48,641 bases of DNA from JBGSPQ01 sp041738505 (GCA_041738505.1 JBGSPQ010000024.1:1-48641), one strand, 5' to 3'; counted from the first letter of the stretch, positions 1-8,481 are shown. Program-made: numbers and translations. Notes: a model not told the origin generated them from the letters alone.

Positions 1-1641
1 GACGACGTTAGATACCACACCCCGTCACGATTCAGCGCTGAAACCAATAAAAAGATACGAACTCTGGCGGAAAAGGCCTTCAAATCACTTGAAATGAGAG
101 ATTTTGCCAGATTGGACGGCTGGATCAAAGACAACGGAGAAATCTGGTTCAGCGATGTTAATGCCATCAGCGGCATGGAACAAAACAGTTTTCTATTTCA
201 GCAGGCTGCTTTATTTGGCATCAGCCATCGCCAACTGCTTGACTACATAATCAATAAGACAATAATTTCCCCGGAATCATCCGGAAACAGAGAAGAAATA
301 CCCGTTATATTCGGGGGGAAAACGGCCGAACGCCAGGTGTCGGTTATGAGCGGAACCAATGTATGGATGAAACTTAAATCTTCCCAAAAATACAAACCCG
401 TACCATTGTTTCAATCCACGGAGGATAAAATCTACCATATTCCTCAATTTTTATGTCTGCATCACACAGTGGAGGAAATAGAAGAAAAAATTGAAAAATT
501 CAAAGATGTTAATTTTTACAACAGCCTTAGATTGATGCAGACGGACATATTTAATCGCCTGAACATCAATCCCGACAATATAGAAGAACAAATATTTATT
601 CCATACGAAACAAATCTTGAAGAAATCGCCCAAAAATACGGGTTTTTATTCCTTGGCCTTCATGGCGGAGATGGTGAAAACGGCGTTATACAGGCAAAAC
701 TTGAAACATTAAAATTACCATTTAACGGGCCGGGATCAGTATCTTCGGCCATCTGCATGGACAAATATGCAACCGGGGAATTAATAGACAAAATCGCCCT
801 TCCCGGCATACGCACGGCAAAAAAAATATCACTGCCATTACATGAAAGTTCCGAAACATTATGGAACAAAATTTTGGAACACAAACTTGCTCCGCCTTTA
901 ATACTAAAGCCGCGCAGCGACGGCTGTTCTGCGGGGGTTATAAGAATAGACACTAAAGAACAGTTTTTTAAAGCGTACTCATATCTTTCCGAAGATCACA
1001 GACACATTCCCGAAAAAGCCATCCATGATTTTCACCCTCAAATTGAATTACCCAAAGAAAAACTTACTGAAATCCTGGTTGAAGAATTTATTCTGACCGA
1101 CAAAGTAAACTTAAAGCATCTTGAAATTGACTGGCAGCAAAAAACGGACATTATTGAAGTCACTGTCGGCGTTATTGGAGAAAAGGGGAATATGAAAGCG
1201 TTTTTTCCCAGCCAAACAATAGCCAATCAGGAAATCCTCAGTCTGGAGGAAAAATTTATGGGAGGAACGGGCATCAATTTAACACCACCACCACCACAAC
1301 ATGTCAATACCGAGGCTGTTAGGGGAGTAATGAAGCGCGTAAAACAAGTTGCCGATTTGTTACAGATTGAGGGATATTCGCGAATTGACACATTTATGAA
1401 CAAAAATACCGGCGAAATAACGGTGATAGAGGCAAACACATTGCCGGGAATGACCCCATCCACCGTAATTTTTCATCAGGCTCTGGCGGAACCAAATCCG
1501 ATGACGCCACTTCAATTGATTGAAAAAATAATTGAACTTGGTAAAAACAGGTACCAAAAAAACATATCGGACGACAGAAAACCCGCCGGAATTATAAAAA
1601 CGCCTGAAATCGAAAGTTTTGAAGAAAGCCGCATAAAATAG
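1..1641 (+). CDS. ddl: Tandem D-alanine--D-alanine ligase (two ATP-grasp units), 5' end outside window
   Basis: The frame is open to base 1, so the true start lies upstream. An internal ATG at 94 falls inside a conserved domain and is not a credible start. Codons 1 to about 115 read like the end of one Ddl ATP-grasp unit: an 'EMRDFARLDGW' strand, then 'DVNAISGM' (the family has E-x-N-x-x-PGM) and an 'LLDYII' tail. A second, complete Ddl unit follows. It has 'VIFGGKTAERQVS' (N-terminal signature), 'HGGDGENG' (signature 1), 'ILKPRSDGCSAGV' (ATP site) and 'SRIDTF...VIEANTLPGMTPST' (signature 2 with metal ligands). An insertion of roughly 50 residues before signature 1 makes this unit longer than usual. 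Ddl joins two D-alanines for peptidoglycan in the cytoplasm. Whether both units are active cannot be told here. The gene is convergent with the next one. Confidence 0.88.
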   Translation, partial: DDVRYHTPSRFSAETNKKIRTLAEKAFKSLEMRDFARLDGWIKDNGEIWFSDVNAISGMEQNSFLFQQAALFGISHRQLLDYIINKTIISPESSGNREEIPVIFGGKTAERQVSVMSGTNVWMKLKSSQKYKPVPLFQSTEDKIYHIPQFLCLHHTVEEIEEKIEKFKDVNFYNSLRLMQTDIFNRLNINPDNIEEQIFIPYETNLEEIAQKYGFLFLGLHGGDGENGVIQAKLETLKLPFNGPGSVSSAICMDKYATGELIDKIALPGIRTAKKISLPLHESSETLWNKILEHKLAPPLILKPRSDGCSAGVIRIDTKEQFFKAYSYLSEDHRHIPEKAIHDFHPQIELPKEKLTEILVEEFILTDKVNLKHLEIDWQQKTDIIEVTVGVIGEKGNMKAFFPSQTIANQEILSLEEKFMGGTGINLTPPPPQHVNTEAVRGVMKRVKQVADLLQIEGYSRIDTFMNKNTGEITVIEANTLPGMTPSTVIFHQALAEPNPMTPLQLIEKIIELGKNRYQKNISDDRKPAGIIKTPEIESFEESRIK

Positions 1642-1682
1642 AGCAAAACCGGCAAGCGGAGACAATTCGGCAGAAACAGTCA

Positions 1683-1705
1683 TTGACATTTGCTTATTAT
1701 GTCAA
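1683..1705. repeat. Inverted repeat between convergent genes
   Basis: Arms TTGACAT (1683-1689) and ATGTCAA (1699-1705) are perfectly complementary with a 9-base spacer. It lies 42 bases after ddl, next to a second, stronger inverted repeat. It may be part of a transcription-ending structure or a protein site; nothing decides between them. Confidence 0.4.
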
Positions 1706-1713
1706 CCATATTG

Positions 1714-1737
1714 TTTGCACAAGATACATTGTGCAAA
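1714..1737. terminator. Candidate bidirectional terminator hairpin
   Basis: A perfect 9-bp stem, TTTGCACAA (1714-1722) against TTGTGCAAA (1729-1737), closes a 6-base loop. It sits between the convergent ends of ddl (1641) and the gene ending at 1780. The following plus-strand bases contain only a short interrupted T run, so efficiency as an intrinsic terminator is doubtful, but the position fits. Confidence 0.45.
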
Positions 1738-1779
1738 ATAGTCCTTTTCTATAATCCAAATTAAATCACAATATTCTTC

Positions 1780-3411
1780 TTATATTTTGACTCCCCCTTC
1801 GTTATATTTATTTCCCATTCTTATTTCTCTTCCATATTTAATCAGACCATCAATATTATGCACCTCCTGACCCTCACTTTCCAAAATCTGCCAAAGCACA
1901 CTGGCATTATTCCTGTCTCTCATAAAAGTTAATGATTTCTCCACCCTGCTACCCATCGGTTCTCCATTATCCTTCATCAATATCCTGCAAAGCCTGGTAA
2001 ATCGCCGCAGATGATCCTGGCCCAATTGTCTTTCATTAAGATTAAATCCAAAGAGAGAAACCGCCAGTCTCTGCATCATTTGGTCATTAATAATTTTATT
2101 GGGATTTTCACTCACGCTTTCCGATTGCCTGATTTTGGCTCTGACATTCAATTGATAATCCAGCAATTGTCTGTTAATTGCTTCCTGCAGGTTCCCGTAC
2201 CTGTATTTTTTGGATGGATGATTATTTAAATTATCTCCGTCATAAGATGCATTTTCATCGGCAAAAACCATCTCCATTTCAAAAAATCCGGAACCAACGC
2301 GAACCCTCGGCAAATATTGCTTATCTTCAATTTTATCCGAATCCACAAAATACGTACCTTCCTCCCCGGGTACCGGCCTGAATACCACCCCGCTCGCCCT
2401 GCCAAGATCTTCAACACTGTTATAACTACCGTCCGAAGTAACTATGGACAGCCCTCCCCCTCCCGTCACCACGGGAGTCTCTTTTACCGCTTCTTCCAGC
2501 TCTTTATACTTCTCCTCGGTAGCCTTATTTAACATTTCCTCCCAATCCTCCTCTGTCATTTCCACATCCACATTTTCCACCATTTTTTCACTCAACGCCC
2601 TGTATTCCACCTCGGAAAGATATTGAAAGCTCACTGTTAAAACCAACTTTTCATACAACGCCTTTATCTTTATTTCATCTACTTTTTCATAACCCTGGGC
2701 TACCATTAATTCCTTGAATTTTCCATATGTTTGCTCTCTGACAGTGTCATCATCCGAAATCAATTGCATATAATTTTCATCCACAAATCCATTGATCGCA
2801 CTACTAACACTTTCCACTTTTGTGTCTTCAATCTCCTCCCCTTCCGTCGGATTATTTGTTACAAAAGATTCAACCGTATCCTCAACGATTAATTTACGAT
2901 TTTCTTTAATAAATTCCGCCCCCCTTTCCTTGATATATTCCTGAAATTCCGGAGAATTCCTAAAATCGGGCGGCAATTCCGGGTTATCCTCTTTATATTG
3001 AGCCTCCCACCCCGCAAATCTTGACCTAAAAAGCTTCTGAGTTCTTAAAGACCGCATAAATGCCTGACACATCTCTTCATATTCCACCGAACCGTCCTCA
3101 CTTTCTTTATAAGACCGAATTGCGCTTCTAACAGCGCTTTTTTCCCTGTCTGACAAAATCTCCCGATTGGCCGGCTCCACTCCCAATTCCGGCAATTGAG
3201 TTCCCAGCTTCGACAAAGCCGCGGTCCTCTCACCTTCTTCAATCATGGCATGACTCGCCGCACTTCTTCTCATTTTAACATGCCTTTCACGTTCATCCGG
3301 ATCCACCCTGTCAAAAAACAGCCTTAATTGAGACTCGGAAATGCGCAGATTTTCCGTTCCAGTTTTTTGCCTTAATCTTACTCCTGCACTTTCCGGACCG
3401 GGTTTACCCAT
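1780..3411 (-). CDS. Hypothetical acidic, mostly helical cytoplasmic protein
   Basis: 543 residues, no signal peptide or membrane segment, and not recognised as any family. The N-terminal 300 residues are Glu-rich and probably helical. A Gly-rich break ('VTGGGGLS') near residue 315 leads to a more strand-like region with 'VVFRPVPGEEGTYFVDSD', then a basic helical C-terminal part with several Arg/Lys pairs. The ATG at 3411 is supported by an extended -10 box (TGCTATAAT on the minus strand) about 22 bases upstream. The gene follows elp3 on the same strand after 35 bases but seems to have its own promoter inside the elp3 tail, overlapped by an inverted repeat. A structural or scaffold protein is possible, but no function can be assigned. 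Confidence 0.8.
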   Translation of the reverse strand: MGKPGPESAGVRLRQKTGTENLRISESQLRLFFDRVDPDERERHVKMRRSAASHAMIEEGERTAALSKLGTQLPELGVEPANREILSDREKSAVRSAIRSYKESEDGSVEYEEMCQAFMRSLRTQKLFRSRFAGWEAQYKEDNPELPPDFRNSPEFQEYIKERGAEFIKENRKLIVEDTVESFVTNNPTEGEEIEDTKVESVSSAINGFVDENYMQLISDDDTVREQTYGKFKELMVAQGYEKVDEIKIKALYEKLVLTVSFQYLSEVEYRALSEKMVENVDVEMTEEDWEEMLNKATEEKYKELEEAVKETPVVTGGGGLSIVTSDGSYNSVEDLGRASGVVFRPVPGEEGTYFVDSDKIEDKQYLPRVRVGSGFFEMEMVFADENASYDGDNLNNHPSKKYRYGNLQEAINRQLLDYQLNVRAKIRQSESVSENPNKIINDQMMQRLAVSLFGFNLNERQLGQDHLRRFTRLCRILMKDNGEPMGSRVEKSLTFMRDRNNASVLWQILESEGQEVHNIDGLIKYGREIRMGNKYNEGGVKI

Positions 3412-3412
3412 A

Positions 3413-3434
3413 TTTAGAGATTAATATCTCTAAA
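3413..3434. promoter_or_regulatory. Operator-like inverted repeat at a promoter
   Basis: TTTAGAGAT (3413-3421) and ATCTCTAAA (3426-3434) form a perfect 9-bp inverted repeat around a 4-base centre. It lies between the -10 box and the ATG of the gene starting at 3411, covering the expected transcription start. That is a typical repressor position. An RNA hairpin in the very short leader is the alternative. Confidence 0.5.
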
Positions 3435-3442
3435 TTATAGCA
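3434..3442 (-). promoter_or_regulatory. Extended -10 promoter (TGCTATAAT) of the gene at 1780-3411
   Basis: The minus strand reads TGC followed by a perfect TATAAT (3434-3439). No good -35 is seen, as is common for extended -10 promoters. The predicted start is near 3427, giving a leader of about 16 bases. The site overlaps the region just past the elp3 stop codon (3447-3449). Confidence 0.55.
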
Positions 3443-3446
3443 TAAA

Positions 3447-5039
3447 TTACAGCTTTTTGACCATATATGTTCCTTCAAGCTTATAACCCAGCTTTTTATA
3501 ATACTCCCGTACACCGATTCCGCTTATTACAGCGATTTTTTTAAAACCGTGCTCGCTTGAAATACGTTCGGCCTCCAAAATCATGCGCTTACCCAGACCG
3601 ATGTGCTGGGATTCCCCTTCCGCCCCCGAAGATATTTTAACCTGCTCACCGTAAGTGTGAACCTCACGGATCAAAGCCGCGCCGTTCAACTCATTAATAA
3701 AATGTTTTTTCCCCTTTAAAGAATACGAGGTAAAACGCAACCTCAAAAGCGAGCAAATTTTATCCTTTTTAACATCATCAAAACTGATAAAAAACTCTTT
3801 TCCCTCCGACGCCTCAAATTCCTTAACCCGCATTTCGGTCTGCCCGGGAAATATCTTTTCATCACTGATTTCTCGACAGCGGATACATCTGCATTTTATG
3901 CCTTCTTTTTCCATTTTTTGATGAACAATCTGCCTCAAATTGGAAAGTTTTGAACCCCCAATAACACTTCCCGAGGGAATATCGCGGTAAAGACGGGTAA
4001 TACGCGTATATTCCGGCACCATTTGTTTGATTTTAATCATTAAATCAATCAGCTCCTCATCCGTATAAGGTTTGTATTTGCCGTCTCTAAAAATTTTTTC
4101 CAGAGCCGACCACGGAACCACCATGCAGGGGTAAATTTTTAACCAATCGGGCCGATATGCCGGATTCGCGTACAGTTCTTTAAAATCGTTCAAATCGTTT
4201 TCAAGATCACTGCCGTATAAATTGGGCATCATGTGACAGTTGATTTTAAAACCCGCGTCTCGCATCAATTGTAAAGATTTTTGTGCCTGTGCCACGGTAT
4301 GACCGCGCTTGTTTAATTTTAAAATTTTGTCATTCAAACTCTGAATGCCAACTTCAATTTTTGTAACACCAAACTTTCTTAAACGGATTAATTCTTCTTC
4401 ATTAATATGATCGGGACGCGTCTCCACCGAAAGACCGATACATCTGTTTATAGCGGTTTCATTGATACGTTGCGCCTCCTCAAGCGACCTGGAACGGGGT
4501 CCCGGATAATTTAAAGCGTTATAAACGTTTCTAACAAAATCCGCCTGATACCTGTGAGGATAAAAAGAAAAAGTCCCCCCCGAAACAATCACATCCACCT
4601 TATCCGTGATGTGACCCGTCTTTTGCAGACCGTGAATCCTTGATACAACCTGCCTGTAAGGGTCAAAATCATTTAAAATGGCCCTCATAATGGCCGGTTC
4701 GCTGGAAAGATAGCTTTTTGGCATTTTTGGCTCGTTGGGGCAAAAAACACAGCTTCCCGGACAGGGAAAACTTTTTGTAATAACGGTAACCGAAGCAATC
4801 CCCGACCGCGACCTGACTCCCCTTTTACGCAGAATTTTTAAAAAACCGGCGTTATCGGGAAGTTTCCCTCGTGATACCAAAGACCTATAAGCTTTGATAA
4901 GTTCGATATTACCCACCGGATTGCCGTTGATTACCCCGGCATGCTTTTTTTTTAATGAATGAAGTTTTTCACTGTCCGTAACCCCACTATTGAATGCCTC
5001 CATCACAATATCTTCCGCCAGTGTTGTTTTTGTATCCAT
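3447..5039 (-). CDS. elp3: Elp3-type tRNA uridine-34 acetyltransferase (radical SAM + GNAT)
   Basis: 530 residues. Elp3 uses radical SAM chemistry and acetyl-CoA to put a carboxymethyl group on C5 of the wobble uridine (cm5U34). The radical SAM cluster motif is C93-x3-C97-x2-C100, preceded by 'SGIASVTVITK'. A Cys-rich linker (C-x-C-x2-C in 'KCRCIRC') matches the Elp3 zinc site. The C-terminal GNAT domain has 'QHIGLGKRM' (acetyl-CoA loop) and 'VREYYKKLGY', which are diagnostic of the family. I start at the ATG at 5039 (MDTKTTLAED): the open frame continues upstream to 5294, but that stretch is hydrophobic, unlike Elp3, and lies over the divergent gene. Its neighbour across the promoter region is a Trm9-like methylase, which in eukaryotes acts directly after Elongator. 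None of the other Elongator subunits is in the window. Confidence 0.95.
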   Translation of the reverse strand: MDTKTTLAEDIVMEAFNSGVTDSEKLHSLKKKHAGVINGNPVGNIELIKAYRSLVSRGKLPDNAGFLKILRKRGVRSRSGIASVTVITKSFPCPGSCVFCPNEPKMPKSYLSSEPAIMRAILNDFDPYRQVVSRIHGLQKTGHITDKVDVIVSGGTFSFYPHRYQADFVRNVYNALNYPGPRSRSLEEAQRINETAINRCIGLSVETRPDHINEEELIRLRKFGVTKIEVGIQSLNDKILKLNKRGHTVAQAQKSLQLMRDAGFKINCHMMPNLYGSDLENDLNDFKELYANPAYRPDWLKIYPCMVVPWSALEKIFRDGKYKPYTDEELIDLMIKIKQMVPEYTRITRLYRDIPSGSVIGGSKLSNLRQIVHQKMEKEGIKCRCIRCREISDEKIFPGQTEMRVKEFEASEGKEFFISFDDVKKDKICSLLRLRFTSYSLKGKKHFINELNGAALIREVHTYGEQVKISSGAEGESQHIGLGKRMILEAERISSEHGFKKIAVISGIGVREYYKKLGYKLEGTYMVKKL

Positions 5040-5094
5040 TAAAATGTATATATAATCAGTAAAAAAGGCTATCACAGGCACCCCATTATATCCA
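5040..5094. promoter_or_regulatory. Divergent promoter region of elp3 and the Trm9-like gene
   Basis: The 55-base gap holds a TATAAT facing right (5051-5056, for the methyltransferase at 5095) and a TATAAT facing left (5085-5090, for elp3 at 5039). Convincing -35 boxes are not seen. The two -10 boxes point across each other, so the transcripts would overlap by about 30 bases at their 5' ends. Neither start codon has a Shine-Dalgarno sequence. Confidence 0.45.
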
Positions 5095-5784
5095 ATGAAA
5101 GACAAAAAAGCCAAAAAGATACTGGAAGACGTTAAAACCACATACAACACAATTGCCGGGGATTTTTCCAATACCAGAAACCGCGCCGAAAATGAATTTG
5201 AAAAGTTTGAAAAATATATTACCGGCGATAAAAAAATTCTTGATTTGGGCTGTGGAAACGGCAGATTACTTCTCTTTTTAAAAGGAATAATCAAAGAAAA
5301 AGATCTTTCTCAAAATTACTCGGGGGTGGACAACAGCGAACAATTACTGAAAATTGCCCGTGAAAAACACCCCGGAATTAATTTCATTTTAGGCGACCAG
5401 CTCCAGATACCTCTCAAAAATGAGTCCTGCGATTTGATTTTTAATATCAGGGCATTCCACCACATACCTTCAAAGCAATTACGGAATGATGCGCTAAAAG
5501 AGATGAAAAGGGTTTTAAAAGATGATGGAATTCTGATGATTTCTGTGTGGAATTTATGGCAGAAAAAATACTTACTAGAACTTGCCTCGGCCTTCGCCAG
5601 ATGTATTCTGACCTCGGGCGGATACGCCTATAATGACACTTTGATAAAATGGGGAAAACAAAGAAAAAGATATTATCACGCCTTTACCCGCCGGGAATTC
5701 CAGAAAACCGTTGAACGTGGAGGACTGAAAATACACGATTTCAGCAATGTGGGTCATGATTATGTAATAATCGCAGGCAAATGA
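5095..5784 (+). CDS. Trm9/ABH8-like SAM-dependent tRNA methyltransferase (putative)
   Basis: 229 residues, a class I SAM methyltransferase. Motif I is 'ILDLGCGNG' (48-56), the ribose-binding acid is in 'GVDNS' (77-81), and 'GDQLQIP' and 'FHHIPS' follow. The N-terminal 'TYNTIAGDFSNTRNR' closely resembles the start of Trm9 and the ABH8 methylase domain (pattern Y-N-x-I-A-x-x-F-S-x-T-R). 'SVWNLWQ' and 'YYHAFTRREF' also fit that group. Trm9 methylates cm5U34 of tRNA to mcm5U34. Being divergent from elp3, which makes cm5U34, supports the assignment; substrate and partner (a Trm112 homologue) are inferred, not seen. The stop overlaps the start of the next gene by 4 bases (ATGA), so the two are co-transcribed. 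A general small-molecule methylase is the alternative. Confidence 0.8.
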   Translation: MKDKKAKKILEDVKTTYNTIAGDFSNTRNRAENEFEKFEKYITGDKKILDLGCGNGRLLLFLKGIIKEKDLSQNYSGVDNSEQLLKIAREKHPGINFILGDQLQIPLKNESCDLIFNIRAFHHIPSKQLRNDALKEMKRVLKDDGILMISVWNLWQKKYLLELASAFARCILTSGGYAYNDTLIKWGKQRKRYYHAFTRREFQKTVERGGLKIHDFSNVGHDYVIIAGK

Positions 5785-6599
5785 AGAAAATTATAATTTT
5801 AGACATTCCGTTTGACGCGGTTGATGAATATCAGGCGTTAAGCCACATTATGGCTTTTATTAAAGATGAAGACGGTAAAAGTAAAATGGTGGCGACGCCG
5901 AATCCCGAAATGCTGTTGGCCGCCCGTCGGAATAAGCAATTCAGCAAAATATTAAACCGCACAGATTTGAATATCGCGGACGGCACGGGAATACTGTGGG
6001 CGGCCACGTACCTGGAAAAAGTAAGAAACGTAAAATCGCGCACGCTGAAAATCTTTATCGGAATAAAAGAACTCATATTTATGACTTTCAACCCTTCACG
6101 ATCCCAAAAAATACTGCCCCAAAGAGTAACCGGCACCGATATGGTGGAACTGATTTGTAAAAATATTGACGACAAATATCCGGTTTTTCTTCTGGGAGGA
6201 GCCGATGACACCGCTGAAAAAACCGCCGCGTTACTAAACACAAAATATTCTACCCGGATAGCCGGAACCAATAACGGATCGGCGGACGCTTCCCACGATG
6301 AAGAAATAGTCAAATACATTAACTCCCGCTCCCCCGCCATTCTATTTGTAGCATTTGGCGCCCCCAAGCAGGAACTCTGGCTGGAGCGAAACCTGGGTAA
6401 ACTGACAACCGTTAAAGTGGCGATGGGCGTGGGGGGCGCCTTTGATTTTATCAGCGGCAATGTCAAAAGAGCACCGCTCATAATGCGTAAACTGGGACTT
6501 GAATGGCTCTATAGACTAATAAAACAGCCTTCACGAATCAAAAGAATTTTCAACGCCACAGTTATATTCCCCATCAAAGTCATCAGATCCTCATTCTGA
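5781..6599 (+). CDS. WecG/TagA/CpsF family glycosyltransferase
   Basis: 272 residues, GT26 family. These enzymes transfer N-acetylmannosaminuronate, N-acetylmannosamine or a similar sugar to undecaprenyl-PP-GlcNAc at the inner membrane face, building teichoic-acid linkage units or enterobacterial-type polysaccharides. Visible family marks are 'TPNPEM' (39-44), the catalytic-type Asp in 'NIADGTG' (D67), 'FLLGGADD', 'FVAFGAPKQE' and 'GVGGAFDFISG', followed by a basic C-terminal appendage ('LEWLYRLIKQPSR') that docks to the membrane in TagA. The length is normal. It is translationally coupled to the Trm9-like gene, a pairing with no obvious functional logic. The end is 3 bases from a convergent gene and no terminator is visible. 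Confidence 0.93.
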   Translation: MKKIIILDIPFDAVDEYQALSHIMAFIKDEDGKSKMVATPNPEMLLAARRNKQFSKILNRTDLNIADGTGILWAATYLEKVRNVKSRTLKIFIGIKELIFMTFNPSRSQKILPQRVTGTDMVELICKNIDDKYPVFLLGGADDTAEKTAALLNTKYSTRIAGTNNGSADASHDEEIVKYINSRSPAILFVAFGAPKQELWLERNLGKLTTVKVAMGVGGAFDFISGNVKRAPLIMRKLGLEWLYRLIKQPSRIKRIFNATVIFPIKVIRSSF

Positions 6600-6602
6600 A
6601 AT

Positions 6603-6995
6603 CTAATCTTTCTCCTTTTTCTTTCTCCCAAAACCTCTTTTCTTTGTGGCTTTTTCATCGTCGGTCTTTGAATTTTTCTTTGAAACCATATCCTGTATTT
6701 CTTCACCTTTTTGCTGCATCATCTCCACAAAAGGTTTAATTTTTTCCACCAGATACTGCGCCATCGTAAATGGCTTAATTACATATTCGCTAATCTGCTC
6801 TGTCAAATCAACAATCTTCCCGGCAATTTTCTCGACATTGTCGTTTACCGTCATTGCCGTATTGCTTACAATCGCAGTTGTATTGGAAACATCACGGAGA
6901 ATTCTGATTACATAAATCAAAACCACAACCAAAAAGACAATCAATACAGCCCAACCCACCCCAAGCGACCAATAAAGAAATGTCAAAGCATCCAT
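6603..6995 (-). CDS. Small single-pass membrane protein with coiled coil and Lys-rich tail
   Basis: 130 residues. One strong membrane helix lies at about 12-33, followed by a long amphipathic helix ('TAMTVNDNVEKIAGKIVDLTEQ') and a highly charged tail ending in 'KKRGFGRKKKEKD'. The layout recalls DUF948-type envelope proteins, but the match is only in shape. It is the last gene of a minus-strand run beginning at 10095 and lies 10 bases after gatB. Function unknown. Confidence 0.75.
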   Translation of the reverse strand: MDALTFLYWSLGVGWAVLIVFLVVVLIYVIRILRDVSNTTAIVSNTAMTVNDNVEKIAGKIVDLTEQISEYVIKPFTMAQYLVEKIKPFVEMMQQKGEEIQDMVSKKNSKTDDEKATKKRGFGRKKKEKD

Positions 6996-7005
6996 AGTGA
7001 AAGGA

Positions 7006-8454
7006 TTAATGATTAATTAATTTTTTAAAAATTTCATTAACGATTATGGGATTTGCGCGCCCCTTGGATTTCTTCATTACCTGGCCAACCATAAACCCGA
7101 AAGCCTGCTGCTTGCCGTTCTTATAATCCTCCACAACGCCCGGATTTTCATCCAAAACCTCCTTACAGAATTTTTCCAGAGCCCCTTCATCGCTAACTTG
7201 TTCCATGCCTCTGCTCTTAACTATCTCACCCGGCTTTTTCCCGTTTTCAAACATCACGTCAAAAATCTCACCGCGGGCCTGGCTTAAAGAAACCTTCCCC
7301 TCATTCACCAAAGTAAGCAACTCAATCAAATCCGCAGATCCAACTTTACTTTCTTCAATAGTCACACCCCCTTTTTTTAAATGAGCCAACAAAACCGAAA
7401 CCATAAAAGAAGCCGCCTGCTTGTAATCATCCGTCGCCCCACCCACCTGCTCAAAAAAAGCCGCAAGACCCCTTTCCGAAGCCAAAATACGCGCATCCTC
7501 TTCGGAAAGACCCAGCTCGTTAATATACCTTCCTTTCTTTGCATCCGGCATCTCCGGAATTTCCTTTTTTAATTGCTCAATCAAATCCTCATCAAAAACC
7601 AATGGAGGAAGATCGGGTTCCGGAAAATACCTATAATCATCGGCACCCTCCTTGTCCCTCAAAAAATAAGTCTGCCCTCGTTCCTCGTTCCAACCCACTG
7701 TCACGTCGGTTTCGGGTGCCTTTCCCTCATCCCATAGCACCGTTTGTCTCTCAATCTCATAGGCGACAGCCGATTCCAACGACCTGAATGAATTGAGATT
7801 TTTAATTTCAGCACGCGCGTAAAGCTTTTTATCTCCTGTCGGACGGATTGAAACACTGGCGTCAAAACGCATCATCCCCTTTTCCATGTCGGCATCGGAA
7901 GACCCCGTATAACGCAATACCGTCTGCATTGCGCGGGCATAATCCGCCGCCTCGCCGGCCGACCTCATATCCGGATCACTTACAATTTCCATTAATGGAA
8001 TTCCCGAACGATTATAATCACAAAGTGTACCATTGGGCACATGAGTAAGTTTACCCGCATCATCCTCCAGATGAAGGCGAGTTATATTAATTTTCTTTTT
8101 CCCTGATTTTGTTTCAACATCAACCCAGCCTTTAACCGCCAAAGGCTCATCATACTGAGATATCTGGAAACCTTTCGGTAAATCAGGATAAAAATAATTT
8201 TTCCTGTCAAATTTGCAGAACTCCGGAACTGTACAATTTAAAGCCAGAGCGGCAATCATCCCCTTCCTGACCGCTTCTGCGTTAATCACCGGCAACTGGC
8301 CGGGAAACCCCATGCAAACCGGACAGGTATTAATATTCGGCTCCGCCTCAAACGAATCCGTCCCGCATGAACAAAACATTTTGGAATCCACGTTAATCTG
8401 TGCATGAATTTCTATCCCAATAACCGCTTCATATTTTTCTTTAGTTTCAGCCAT
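7006..8454 (-). CDS. gatB: Asp-tRNA(Asn)/Glu-tRNA(Gln) amidotransferase subunit B
   Basis: 482 residues, full length. GatB is the tRNA-binding and kinase subunit of GatCAB, which converts Glu-tRNA(Gln) and/or Asp-tRNA(Asn) to the amide forms. Family marks: 'VIGIEIHAQ' at the start, a four-Cys zinc site formed by 'CSCG' and 'CPVCMG', 'RKNYFYPDLPKGFQISQY' and 'HLEDDAGK'. The C-terminal YqeY-like tail domain is present ('ENPGVVEDYKNGKQQAFGFMVGQVMK'). gatA and gatC are not adjacent, so the complex is encoded at split loci. The promoter at 8482-8510 overlaps the end of coaE, giving gatB its own start within the run. Confidence 0.97.
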   Translation of the reverse strand: MAETKEKYEAVIGIEIHAQINVDSKMFCSCGTDSFEAEPNINTCPVCMGFPGQLPVINAEAVRKGMIAALALNCTVPEFCKFDRKNYFYPDLPKGFQISQYDEPLAVKGWVDVETKSGKKKINITRLHLEDDAGKLTHVPNGTLCDYNRSGIPLMEIVSDPDMRSAGEAADYARAMQTVLRYTGSSDADMEKGMMRFDASVSIRPTGDKKLYARAEIKNLNSFRSLESAVAYEIERQTVLWDEGKAPETDVTVGWNEERGQTYFLRDKEGADDYRYFPEPDLPPLVFDEDLIEQLKKEIPEMPDAKKGRYINELGLSEEDARILASERGLAAFFEQVGGATDDYKQAASFMVSVLLAHLKKGGVTIEESKVGSADLIELLTLVNEGKVSLSQARGEIFDVMFENGKKPGEIVKSRGMEQVSDEGALEKFCKEVLDENPGVVEDYKNGKQQAFGFMVGQVMKKSKGRANPIIVNEIFKKLINH

Positions 8455-8481
8455 ATCAAATCAAAATAAAATCATAAATCC

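Noticed and set aside
5040..5294. A longer elp3 starting at 5294
   Set aside because: The extra 85 residues are hydrophobic and unlike Elp3, and they lie antisense over the conserved start of the methyltransferase gene. The ATG at 5039 begins the family-like sequence.
5831..6481. A 216-codon open frame antisense to wecG
   Set aside because: It is an antisense shadow of a well-conserved gene, with no recognisable product.
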